Assembly: GCA_009695405.1 (NCBI GenBank)
Contig: SIAZ01000084.1
Coordinates: 1 to 13,469 of the forward strand
Source: Pedosphaera sp.
GTDB lineage: Bacteria; Verrucomicrobiota; Verrucomicrobiia; Limisphaerales; UBA9464
Direction: 5' to 3'
Length of the DNA: 13,469 nucleotides
Part shown: one piece after another, positions 1 to 5,848 of the stretch
Position numbering within the stretch: position 1 is the first letter of the stretch
How the letters are laid out: each line of letters begins with the position of its first letter
Notes under the pieces: generated by a model
What the model was told of the DNA's origin: nothing
What the model saw: the letters and a program-made list of their open reading frames with translations, nothing else
Databases searched by the model: none
Made by a program: the position numbers and the translations under genes

Positions 1-435
1 CGATGCCCCGACGACCACCGTGTCGCCCGACACGGCTACCGAGGTGCCGAATCCGTCAGACTGACCTGTGTTGCTGGCTTTGAGATAGGCTTGCTGCGTC
101 CACGTCCCATTTAAATTGCGCACAAAAACGTATGCCGCGCCGGAATTCTCTGCGGCCTCGTTGAAGGTGGAATTGACACCCGTGGAGTCGCTGTTTTCGC
201 GGGGCGCCCCGACGACTGCCGTGTCGCCCGACACCGCGACAGAGACTCCAAACCAGTCACCCTGAAATTGTCCAGAGTTTCCTATAGTCCCGAGGTTATT
301 GGCTTTGATATAGGCTTCCAAGGCAAGCAACGGGGGCTGGGCGTGCAAGGGGGTAGTTCCTCCTAGAAAAGCGAGGAGACCCAGCACGACTGTTTTTAAA
401 AAATCTGAAACGTTTTTATAAACTTGGGCTGTCAT
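1..435 (-). CDS. Secreted FG-GAP repeat (integrin-alpha-like beta-propeller) protein, N-terminal part
   Basis: The minus-strand frame is open from an ATG at 435-433 to the left edge, giving 145 codons with no stop, so the gene continues outside the window. Residues 1-33 look like a signal peptide: a short polar start, a hydrophobic stretch (VVLGLLAFLGG) and a probable LHA|Q cleavage site. Two FG-GAP-type units follow, each built as xGxSVAVSGDTxVVGAx (residues about 62-80 and 125-145) and separated by YVFVRNLNGTWTQQAYLKA. In FG-GAP proteins such units form blades of a calcium-binding beta-propeller, usually in large cell-surface or secreted proteins of Verrucomicrobiota and Planctomycetota. 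The role is unknown, with adhesion or surface display the usual guess. There is no strong Shine-Dalgarno sequence upstream. The gene is divergent from everything to its right. Confidence 0.85.
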   Translation of the reverse strand, partial: MTAQVYKNVSDFLKTVVLGLLAFLGGTTPLHAQPPLLALEAYIKANNLGTIGNSGQFQGDWFGVSVAVSGDTAVVGAPRENSDSTGVNSTFNEAAENSGAAYVFVRNLNGTWTQQAYLKASNTGQSDGFGTSVAVSGDTVVVGAS

Positions 436-771
436 AAATTTCACTTATGCTTTCCACACAATTGCCTTGGTAGGGATGTTTTCGAAAAAGTGAAAAAGGC
501 TTGTTACGGGTAGGCGTGGTCCAGAGCGATTGATAGATGGCATGAGAGCTAGCGGCCGCTTAGATCAGAGTCTAAGGTAGGCTTTTACCTATGAGAAGTC
601 ACCTAATTTTTCATCGTCTCTAAGCGTGGCATCGGACCCACCGTTGCCAGTTCTCACCGCCCCTTATTCTTCCCTACGGATTCCCGACACTTTAGACGGT
701 ATTCACCTGCATTCATCTGCATAGGCACTTATCAGAAAAGCCAATAAAAGGCCTATTTGTTGGGTTTTCTG
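436..771. other. Intergenic region without a recognisable gene
   Basis: No reading frame here has a recognisable protein, and I see no tRNA cloverleaf. Small structures present are a 10-bp palindrome AGCGGCCGCT (551-560), a short hairpin AGGTA-N6-TACCT (575-590), a tandem 10-mer ATTCAYCTGC (701-720) and the larger hairpin at 732-772, listed separately. The stretch presumably carries the promoter of the minus-strand FG-GAP gene and perhaps the upstream remains of the IS66 insertion. Confidence 0.6.
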
Positions 772-772
772 A
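732..772. repeat. Imperfect 41-nt inverted repeat
   Basis: The arm TCAGAAAAGCCAATAAAAGG is mirrored by the complement of CCTATTTGTTGGGTTTTCTGA. This gives a long hairpin with a few mismatches and one bulge around a central AGGCCT. It ends exactly where recognisable IS66 transposase sequence begins. It could be a bidirectional terminator or a small palindromic repeat element, but no clean T-tract follows it on either strand. Confidence 0.5.
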
Positions 773-921
773 CTTGTGTCTACAGTCTTTTAATAACTGC
801 ACGACGATACGGGTTAGATCCGGTGGCAGGGTTGACGGATGTGTTGCGGCGTATTCCACAGGCAACGAACCCTACCGTTACCCAACTCCTGCCTTGGAAC
901 TGGAAACCTGCGAAAGCCTAA
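772..921 (+). pseudogene. IS66-type transposase (TnpC), C-terminal fragment
   Basis: About 49 codons in one frame, ending at TAA 919-921, read as the C-terminal tail of IS66 transposases. They include YSLLITARRYGLDP, then LTDVLRRIPQAT, then LLPWNWKPAKA at the very end. IS66 transposases characteristically end in a helix of the type 'iYSLieTak..gldP', then 'YL.dVL..lP', then 'LLPWnw'. Here the frame has a stop at 745-747, and the codons between it and about 769 do not resemble the family. The DDE catalytic core and the rest of the roughly 500-residue protein are absent, so the fragment cannot be active. Two longer frames overlap this stretch but encode nothing recognisable. Confidence 0.7.
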
Positions 922-990
922 TCCGGTCGGTCGACTTTTCTTCCCCGCCTTCGATCGCGGAATATCCTACTTTCGGCAACTAGGGAACCA

Positions 991-1011
991 TGGGGTTGGG
1001 CGTGCGCTTAC
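991..1011. repeat. Probable right terminal inverted repeat of the IS66 remnant
   Basis: The stretch ending GTGCGCTTAC lies 70 bases past the transposase stop. Read on the minus strand it starts GTAAGCGCACGCCCAACC, matching the GTAAGCG start typical of IS66-family ends. The partner repeat is not seen in the window. Confidence 0.5.
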
Positions 1012-1174
1012 GATCGGCGGACGTTTTCGGCGGACTTCGATTCGTAAACCATTCAGGCACTTATTCTTAGGGAATTTATCTGATTACAGAAAAATTTATT
1101 CATACTAATTGTAAATATTTATCTTAATATTTTTATTTTACCATGGCTCTAACTTAAGTATTTTAAAAAAATCC
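1012..1174. promoter_or_regulatory. AT-rich upstream region of the HU-like gene
   Basis: The first part carries an 8-mer repeated 13 bases apart (CGGCGGAC at 1015-1022 and 1028-1035). From about 1080 the sequence becomes almost purely A/T. It probably holds the promoter of the HU-like gene, but no -35/-10 pair with good spacing stands out. TTGTAA at 1109-1114 and TAATAT at 1125-1130 are only 10 bases apart. No Shine-Dalgarno sequence precedes the ATG at 1175. Confidence 0.3.
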
Positions 1175-1461
1175 ATGACCAAAAAAATATCGTATCTCAA
1201 ATAGGTGATGACTCACAACTTACTCAAACACAAATACTTAAAGTTATTCAACAGACACTAGATGTTATTTCAGAATCGGTTGCTGCCGGCAAAACCGTCG
1301 AACTTCGGAACTTCGGTGTCTTCGAACTTAAATTGCAAAAAGCTCGTACGGGTCGAAACCAAAAAAATCCAGCAGCTAATCTGCGCATTCCTGCACGCTT
1401 TGCGGTCAAGTTCAAGCCTGGCAAGGAAATGAAAAAGTTGATAAAACAGCCTATTCCTTAA
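1175..1461 (+). CDS. HU/IHF-family nucleoid DNA-binding protein, start and body out of frame by one base
   Basis: The frame ending at TAA 1459-1461 encodes a clear HU-fold protein. It has an N-terminal helical half (QIGDDSQLTQTQILKVIQQ), then VELRNFGVFELK, the DNA-binding arm with GRNQKNPAAN, and RIPARFAVKFKPGKEMKK at the end. HU-family proteins are about 90-100 residues and dimeric; they bend DNA and compact the nucleoid. The natural start would be ATG 1175-1177 followed by Thr-Lys-Lys. After it comes a run of seven A (1181-1187), and the ATG frame then hits TAG at 1202-1204. Adding one A gives a perfect 95-residue HU protein. In the body frame there is no ATG, GTG or TTG before the conserved region, and a stop lies at 1150-1152. 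Possible explanations are a base-call error in the homopolymer, a real frameshift mutation, polymerase slippage at A7, or a rare AUC start (1171). The otherwise intact frame argues against long-standing decay. Confidence 0.75.
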
Positions 1462-1740
1462 AACTTTTGCTGCTGCAGGATGGATCGGTGCGTAGCTAAA
1501 ATACTCTGTTTCAAAATAAAGTGGGTTTGCTTCATTCGAATAATTGTCTCATTTAATTTGCTACATCTAATCAGGCAAGTAACAACCTCGAAAAGTTACT
1601 GATTTAAGTGCCGCGACGAGTTATTTTCTAGATAAAGTCTAGATTATTAGATGCACTTACCACCTGAAAGTTAGGCCTTGTTAAGGTACTTCAGTTTTAA
1701 GCCTTAATACGTTTAATTAAAGTCTAAAAACTCAGGATTT

Positions 1741-1764
1741 GACTATTAATTATACTAAATAGTC
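1741..1764. promoter_or_regulatory. Candidate operator: GACTATT-N10-AATAGTC
   Basis: A perfect 7-bp inverted repeat with a 10-bp AT-only-but-one spacer has its half-site centres about 17 bp apart, the geometry of many dimeric regulator sites. It is about 345 bases upstream of the first operon gene, and a TTGACT that could serve as a -35 element overlaps its left arm. Function is inferred only from symmetry. Confidence 0.3.
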
Positions 1765-1904
1765 TAGCTTTCATATCTTTTTAAATTAATTAGGTTCGTT
1801 TTTGAAGCAGGAACGGTCCTCTCAGTTTTCGGGATTTTACCCTGCATAACCCCTTAAGTGGATTCAACAACGCCTGACTTACGGTCTGAAGCAGAATTGA
1901 TCAC

Positions 1905-1965
1905 GGTGACCTTCGGCGGGAGAGGTCGGGTTCGGGGCTTCTTACTTCAGTTTTGTCACCTTTTT
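1905..1965 (+). promoter_or_regulatory. Possible attenuator-like structure in the operon leader
   Basis: GGTGAC (1905-1910) can pair with GTCACC (1955-1960), which is followed by TTTTT, as in an intrinsic terminator. An alternative hairpin GACCT (1908-1912) with AGGTC (1923-1927) uses some of the same bases, so the two are mutually exclusive. The outer stem is only 6 bp, so this is weak. Confidence 0.2.
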
Positions 1966-2107
1966 GTTTCCTATTTCCTGCGTGATTCATCCTCAAATTT
2001 CTGGTCTGGTCTTAAAAGTTAAAGGGGCTTTCATAAACTAGATCCTCGAAGCCTCGTACATCACCATGCTGGTCCCCAATTTTAACCAATCCAATTCGTC
2101 TTGCTGA

Positions 2108-3598
2108 ATGGCACCTTTCCGCATCCTCTGGGGCTCTATCACGCTCGCTATCGTCCTGATTGTATTGCTTCGATGGACACCGTCTTCTAACTCACTTTCC
2201 TCCATCAATCGTCCCCTCGAACTTCTTTGTGCGGCCGGCCTGAAGGGACCGGTAGAAGCCGCCGCACTCGATTTCGAGCGCATCACTGGCCAATCAGTCC
2301 AAATTCAGTTCGCTGGATCCGGCACACTTCTTTCCAATCTGCGGGTCAGTCAGCGCGGTGATCTTTTCATTCCAGCCGATAACAGTTTCGTCGATATCGG
2401 ACGCTCAAACCATCTTTTGGCTGAGGTTTTGCCTCTCGCACAAATGTCTGCGGTCATCGTTGTTCCAAAGGGAAATCCGAAAGCTATTCACTCTGTCGCT
2501 GATCTTCTTCGTGATGATATTCGAGTGAGTCTGGGGAGCCCCGATTCTGTCGCCATTGGCTCTATCACCCGCAGAGCTCTGGTGAAATCAGGTCAGTGGA
2601 CCGCTCTTGCTGCTCAGGCCACAGTTTTTAAACCGACGGTGAACGACATCGCCAATGATGTAAAACTAGGCGCGGTTGATGCTGGTATTGTTTGGGATGC
2701 GACGGCGGCTCTCTATCCTGAATTACAGGCTGTTCCTGTCCCAGAACTGGCTGTGCCTCGAGCCGAAGTCTCGGTTTGTCTGCTGAAGTCTTCCACTCAA
2801 CCGACTGTCGCTCTCCGTTTCGCTCGCTTTCTCGCGGCGCGCGATCAAGGCCTTCGTCACTTCGCTCTCGCTGGATTCTCTGTTGCTCTAGGAGATCTTT
2901 GGACTCTTCGACCCTCAGTACTGCTCTTCAGTGGTGCTGTTAACCGCTCGGCGATCGAACCGACATTACGCGAATTCGAAGAGCGGGAAGGAGTCGAAAT
3001 CACTCGTGTCTATAACGGTTGCGGAATTTTAACGGCTCAAATTCGTTCGGGTCAAAAGCCCGATGCCTACTTCGCCTGCGATGTTTCATTTATGGACTCG
3101 GTTCAAAGCCAATTCCAACCGGCGGTTGCTCTGGCTGAAACATCCTTGGTCATCATCACTCGCAAGGGCAATCCATCAAAGATTTCCGGTTTACCAGATC
3201 TCGCACGGGATGGCTTAAAGACAGGCCTTTGCAACGAACAGCAAAGCGCGTTAGGGGCTCTAACAGCCCGCTTACTCCGCCAATACGGACTCTTTGACGC
3301 GGTTATGAAACGAGTTGCCGTCCAGACGCCCACAGCCGACTTATTACTGAATCAACTCCGATCGGGTGCTTTGGATGCTGCCGTGGTCTATGAGGCAAAT
3401 GCTTCACAGGTACTGGCGACGGTCGAGGTCATTCCTCTCAGAGGTCCAGGCACTCTCGCTACTCAACCTTATGCCGTGGGTCGCCTTTCCAACAATGCAC
3501 TGCTCATGCAACGATTGATGACAGCTTTGCAATCAGACATTGCCCGTGCACGCTTTGAATCGAATGGGTTTCGATGGAAGGGACCTTCCGGTGATTGA
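2108..3598 (+). CDS. Membrane-anchored tandem (double-domain) molybdate-type solute-binding protein
   Basis: This 496-residue protein holds two ModA-like (SBP_bac_11 type) domains in series. Residues 7-22 form a hydrophobic signal-anchor. Domain 1 (about 37-262) has LLCAAGLKGPVEAA, FAGSGTLLSNL and PADNSFVD, the positions where ModA proteins hold the oxyanion with Ser/Thr side chains and backbone NH. Domain 2 (about 268-490) repeats the pattern as LFSGAVNRSAIEP, YNGCGILTAQI and FACDVSFMDS, so a cysteine replaces the serine of GSG. Single ModA proteins are about 230-260 residues, so this is a fusion or tandem duplication. It would act outside the inner membrane, handing an oxyanion (molybdate, tungstate or similar) to the permease encoded next. 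An in-frame TGA at 2105-2107 directly before the ATG fixes the start, and there is no evident Shine-Dalgarno. It overlaps the next gene by 8 bases. The exact ligand cannot be read from sequence. Confidence 0.87.
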   Translation: MAPFRILWGSITLAIVLIVLLRWTPSSNSLSSINRPLELLCAAGLKGPVEAAALDFERITGQSVQIQFAGSGTLLSNLRVSQRGDLFIPADNSFVDIGRSNHLLAEVLPLAQMSAVIVVPKGNPKAIHSVADLLRDDIRVSLGSPDSVAIGSITRRALVKSGQWTALAAQATVFKPTVNDIANDVKLGAVDAGIVWDATAALYPELQAVPVPELAVPRAEVSVCLLKSSTQPTVALRFARFLAARDQGLRHFALAGFSVALGDLWTLRPSVLLFSGAVNRSAIEPTLREFEEREGVEITRVYNGCGILTAQIRSGQKPDAYFACDVSFMDSVQSQFQPAVALAETSLVIITRKGNPSKISGLPDLARDGLKTGLCNEQQSALGALTARLLRQYGLFDAVMKRVAVQTPTADLLLNQLRSGALDAAVVYEANASQVLATVEVIPLRGPGTLATQPYAVGRLSNNALLMQRLMTALQSDIARARFESNGFRWKGPSGD

Positions 3599-4427
3599 CC
3601 CACCCACACCGCTGCCGCCTCCTTTCAAGTTGTCGGCAGATAGATGGTTTTTTATGGGTTTAAGCCTCTTGAGTGGGACCTACGTCGTACTCTTGCTAGC
3701 AATGATCGGCGCTGATTTTTTTTATACCACGCCCGGCCACCTCTGGCGAGCCCTTGGCAGTCCGGAAATTCGCTACGCTATTCGACTCAGTCTCCTCTCC
3801 TGTTCTCTCACCACGCTGCTCTCACTCTGGGTCGCTGTGCCGATGGGGTATCTGATGAGTCGTCGACGCTTCCCGGGTCGCGCTTTGCTCGATGCCTTAC
3901 TCGACATCCCCATCGTTCTTCCACCCTTGGTCATTGGACTAAGTTTATTGATCCTTTTCCAGTCCCCTCCTCTCCGAGCTTTAGAACGCATCTTCCCCGT
4001 CACTTACGCGATTCCTTCCATCATTCTTGCTCAGTTTATGGTCGCCTGTGCTTTCGCTGTGCGAACGCTTCGAACGACCTTTGATGAACTAAATCCTCGC
4101 CAAGAGCAGGTCGCCCTCACCTTAGGATGCAACCGCAGTCAGGCTTTCTGGCGGGTTGTTCTTCCATCAGCTCGCCGTGGGATTCTCACCGCAGCAACGC
4201 TCGCTTGGGCAAGGTCTCTCGGAGAATTTGGCCCAATTCTAGTGTTTTCTGGTGCCACACGTATGAAAACAGAGGTCCTACCAACCACAGTTTTTCTCGA
4301 ATTATCAGTGGGGAATTTAGAGGCAGCGGTCGCTGTTTCTCTGCTGATGGTGGGTGCAGCAGTCGGGGTGCTCCTCCTTATTCGGCACTGCGGGCGACCT
4401 GACCCCACCTCCCTTCACCCTCTCTGA
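3591..4427 (+). CDS. modB: Molybdate/tungstate-type ABC transporter permease (ModB family)
   Basis: This is the inner-membrane permease of an importer, with six hydrophobic segments (about residues 19-41, 66-88, 104-123, 138-157, 198-220, 245-264). The cytoplasmic coupling (EAA) loop at about 172-192 reads EQVALTLG...FWRVVLP and is followed by GILTAATLAWARSLGEFG, which is very close to ModB. I chose GTG 3591 because GGAAGGGA (3576-3583) sits 7 bases upstream as a good Shine-Dalgarno and the overlap with the upstream gene is then only 8 bases, giving 278 residues. ATG 3540 (295 residues) and ATG 3564 are in-frame alternatives that would overlap the upstream gene by 59 or 35 bases. ModB proteins usually have 220-230 residues, so the N-terminal proline-rich stretch is an extension. 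It pairs with the ATPase encoded one base downstream. Molybdate versus tungstate or sulfate is not decided by sequence. Confidence 0.9.
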   Translation: MIDPPTPLPPPFKLSADRWFFMGLSLLSGTYVVLLLAMIGADFFYTTPGHLWRALGSPEIRYAIRLSLLSCSLTTLLSLWVAVPMGYLMSRRRFPGRALLDALLDIPIVLPPLVIGLSLLILFQSPPLRALERIFPVTYAIPSIILAQFMVACAFAVRTLRTTFDELNPRQEQVALTLGCNRSQAFWRVVLPSARRGILTAATLAWARSLGEFGPILVFSGATRMKTEVLPTTVFLELSVGNLEAAVAVSLLMVGAAVGVLLLIRHCGRPDPTSLHPL

Positions 4428-4428
4428 G

Positions 4429-5079
4429 ATGATCACCTTGCATCAGGTCACTTTGGTAGCGGGCAGCTTTGTACTGCGAGATGTCTCCCTCGAAATCCCT
4501 GCAGGTAGCCACACCGTACTGATGGGGCGTACCGGCTCCGGCAAAACAACTCTCCTCGAAGGAATTTGCGGTCTGCGCCCCGTTCAATCTGGTACGATCC
4601 GAATCGGATCTGTCGATGTAACCCTACTCCCTCCGGGCCAACGCGGTATCGGTTTTGTCCCGCAAGACGGCGCTCTCTTTGACTTTTTAACTGTTCGGCA
4701 ACAACTCTCCTTTGCTCTCGATCTCCGCGCTTGGTCTGCCGAACGTCAAAAAATGCGTGTCCAGACTCTCGCCGCTTGGTTAGGCCTCACCTCTCTTCTC
4801 GACCGCTATCCACAAGGGCTCAGCGGCGGAGAACGTCAACGGGTCGCTCTCGGTCGGGCTTTATCTTTTCAACCCACGGTCCTCTGCCTCGACGAACCTC
4901 TCTCCGCACTCGATGACGATACCCGCTCGGAAGTTTGCGCTATTTTAAAGGAAGTTCGCGCTCGAACGGGCATCACTCTTCTCCACATTACCCACAACCG
5001 ATTCGAGGCCGACCGTCTCGCCGATCGAATTCTATTCCTGCGCGATGGACATATTGAACATCTCACACAGCACTCCTAA
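4429..5079 (+). CDS. Short ModC-type ABC transporter ATPase without a Mop/TOBE domain
   Basis: This 216-residue nucleotide-binding subunit has the full ABC set: Walker A GRTGSGKTT (33-41), Q-loop FVPQDGALF (76-84), signature LSGGERQRVALGRAL (131-145), Walker B VLCLDEPLSALD (151-162) and H-loop LLHITHN (184-190). It would energise the upstream permease. ATG 4429 begins right after the modB stop (TGA 4425-4427), and the first residues MITLHQVTL match a normal ABC start. An upstream ATG at 4354 would add 25 residues overlapping modB and looks unlikely. Classical ModC has about 350 residues because a C-terminal molbindin (Mop/TOBE) domain follows the ATPase. Here the protein stops right after the ATPase core, like TupC or other short importers. 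Its last 35 bases overlap the HesA-like gene. Confidence 0.9.
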   Translation: MITLHQVTLVAGSFVLRDVSLEIPAGSHTVLMGRTGSGKTTLLEGICGLRPVQSGTIRIGSVDVTLLPPGQRGIGFVPQDGALFDFLTVRQQLSFALDLRAWSAERQKMRVQTLAAWLGLTSLLDRYPQGLSGGERQRVALGRALSFQPTVLCLDEPLSALDDDTRSEVCAILKEVRARTGITLLHITHNRFEADRLADRILFLRDGHIEHLTQHS

Positions 5080-5848
5080 AGAGGATTTACCTCTGCTGAC
5101 TGCCGAGGAAGCGGAGACCTACAGTTGGCAACTGCCAGTGACTGGTTTTGGCGAACTGGCCCAGCGCCGACTCAAAGGTGCCTCGGTCCTGATCTCTCGC
5201 GTCGGGGGACTTGGTGGGAGTGTCGCCTTCCAATTAGCCGCTGCCGGTGTCGGACGTCTCATCCTCGCTCATGGCGGCAACTTAAGAGCAAATGACCTCA
5301 ATCGGCAGCTACTGATGACTCAAGATCATCTGGGTAAACCGCGCATCGACAGTGCGGTCGCTCGGCTCAAAGCACTGAATCCTCGTCTAGAGATTATCGC
5401 TGAAGCGTCTAATATTTGTGTCGATAATGTCAACCGACTCACCGACCTCGCCGATGTCGTCGTCGATTGCGCGCCACTTTTCGAGGAACGTTATCTTCTT
5501 AATCGCCACGCGATGGCTCAAGGTAAACCAATGGTGGAAGCTGCTGTCTACGATCTAGAATTTCATCTCACCACTTTCTTTCCTGGACGAACGGGATGCC
5601 TCCGCTGTCTCTATCCCGAGCCGAGTACGACTTGGACTCGCCGCTTCCCTGTTCTCGGTGCTGTCGCGGGTACAGCCGGATCTCTTGCTGCTCTCGAAAC
5701 TATTAAGGTTATCACTGGTATGCCCGGAAATCTCGCCTCCCGCCTGCTCTGCTGTGATCTCAGTTCATATCGGATGACCTTTTTAAACACGCAGCGAGTT
5801 CCCGAATGTTCCGACTGCGGTTTTCTCCTCTCTTCAGTTCAAATATGA
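5045..5848 (+). CDS. HesA/MoeB/ThiF-family adenylyltransferase (E1-like)
   Basis: This 267-residue cytoplasmic protein has the E1-like Rossmann fold. The nucleotide-binding loop SRVGGLGGSVAFQLAAAGVG is at 51-70, NDLNRQLL at 83-90 carries the ATP-contacting Arg, LGKPR is at 96-100 and VVVDCAPLFEERYLLN is at 138-153. Two CxxC pairs, C185/C188 (CLRC) and C255/C258 (CSDC), match the structural zinc site. Family members adenylate the C-terminal glycine of small sulfur carriers (MoaD, ThiS) or peptides. In MoeB and ThiF a catalytic cysteine follows the first CxxC. Here the corresponding stretch EPSTTWTRRFPVLGAVAG has none, and the aspartate usually preceding the NRQ motif is replaced by Gly/Asn. 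It may therefore adenylate without forming a thioester, as in HesA-type relatives. No carrier-protein gene is in the window. The position between an oxyanion importer and the envelope genes suggests a metal-cofactor role (inference). The start overlaps the ATPase gene by 35 bases. Confidence 0.88.
   Translation: MDILNISHSTPKEDLPLLTAEEAETYSWQLPVTGFGELAQRRLKGASVLISRVGGLGGSVAFQLAAAGVGRLILAHGGNLRANDLNRQLLMTQDHLGKPRIDSAVARLKALNPRLEIIAEASNICVDNVNRLTDLADVVVDCAPLFEERYLLNRHAMAQGKPMVEAAVYDLEFHLTTFFPGRTGCLRCLYPEPSTTWTRRFPVLGAVAGTAGSLAALETIKVITGMPGNLASRLLCCDLSSYRMTFLNTQRVPECSDCGFLLSSVQI

Larger units (their letters stand above)
772..1011 (+). mobile_element. 3' remnant of an IS66-family insertion sequence
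   Basis: The segment runs from the first recognisable transposase codons to a terminal repeat resembling IS66 ends (GTTGGGCGTGCGCTTAC, 995-1011, which reads GTAAGCGCAC... on the other strand). IS66 elements are about 2-3 kb with three ORFs and ends beginning GTAAGCG, so over 90% of the element is missing. I found no matching left end in this window and no 8-bp target duplication, so it is a dead remnant. Confidence 0.6.
1462..2107. promoter_or_regulatory. Non-coding leader region upstream of the nine-gene operon
   Basis: These 646 bases hold no protein or RNA gene that I recognise. The part to about 1800 is AT-rich and dense in palindromes (TTTAATTAAA at 1712-1721, TTAAGG...CCTTAA at 1681-1707) and has AGTCTA three times (1636, 1721, 1761). 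The part from 1800 to 2107 is less AT-rich and may be a transcribed leader. The operon promoter must lie here, but no convincing -35/-10 pair can be fixed. I see neither a ModE-type operator nor the conserved core of the molybdenum-cofactor riboswitch. Confidence 0.45.

Noticed and set aside
510..528. GTAGGCGTGGTCC as a possible left end of the IS66 element
   Set aside because: It matches the right end only in GTA-GCG and little beyond, and the 8 bases outside it (TGTTACGG) do not match those outside the right end (GATCGGCG).
774..1108. Two short plus-strand open frames (774-983 and 839-1108)
   Set aside because: Their translations are low in recognisable motifs, and they overlap in other frames the stretch that reads as an IS66 transposase tail.
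1462..2107. Molybdenum-cofactor riboswitch or ModE operator
   Set aside because: Expected from the operon content, but neither the conserved riboswitch core nor paired TATA-type ModE half-sites could be found by eye.
2038..2286. Minus-strand open frame crossing the start of the operon
   Set aside because: It has no recognisable motif and overlaps the signal anchor and first binding-domain codons of the solute-binding protein.
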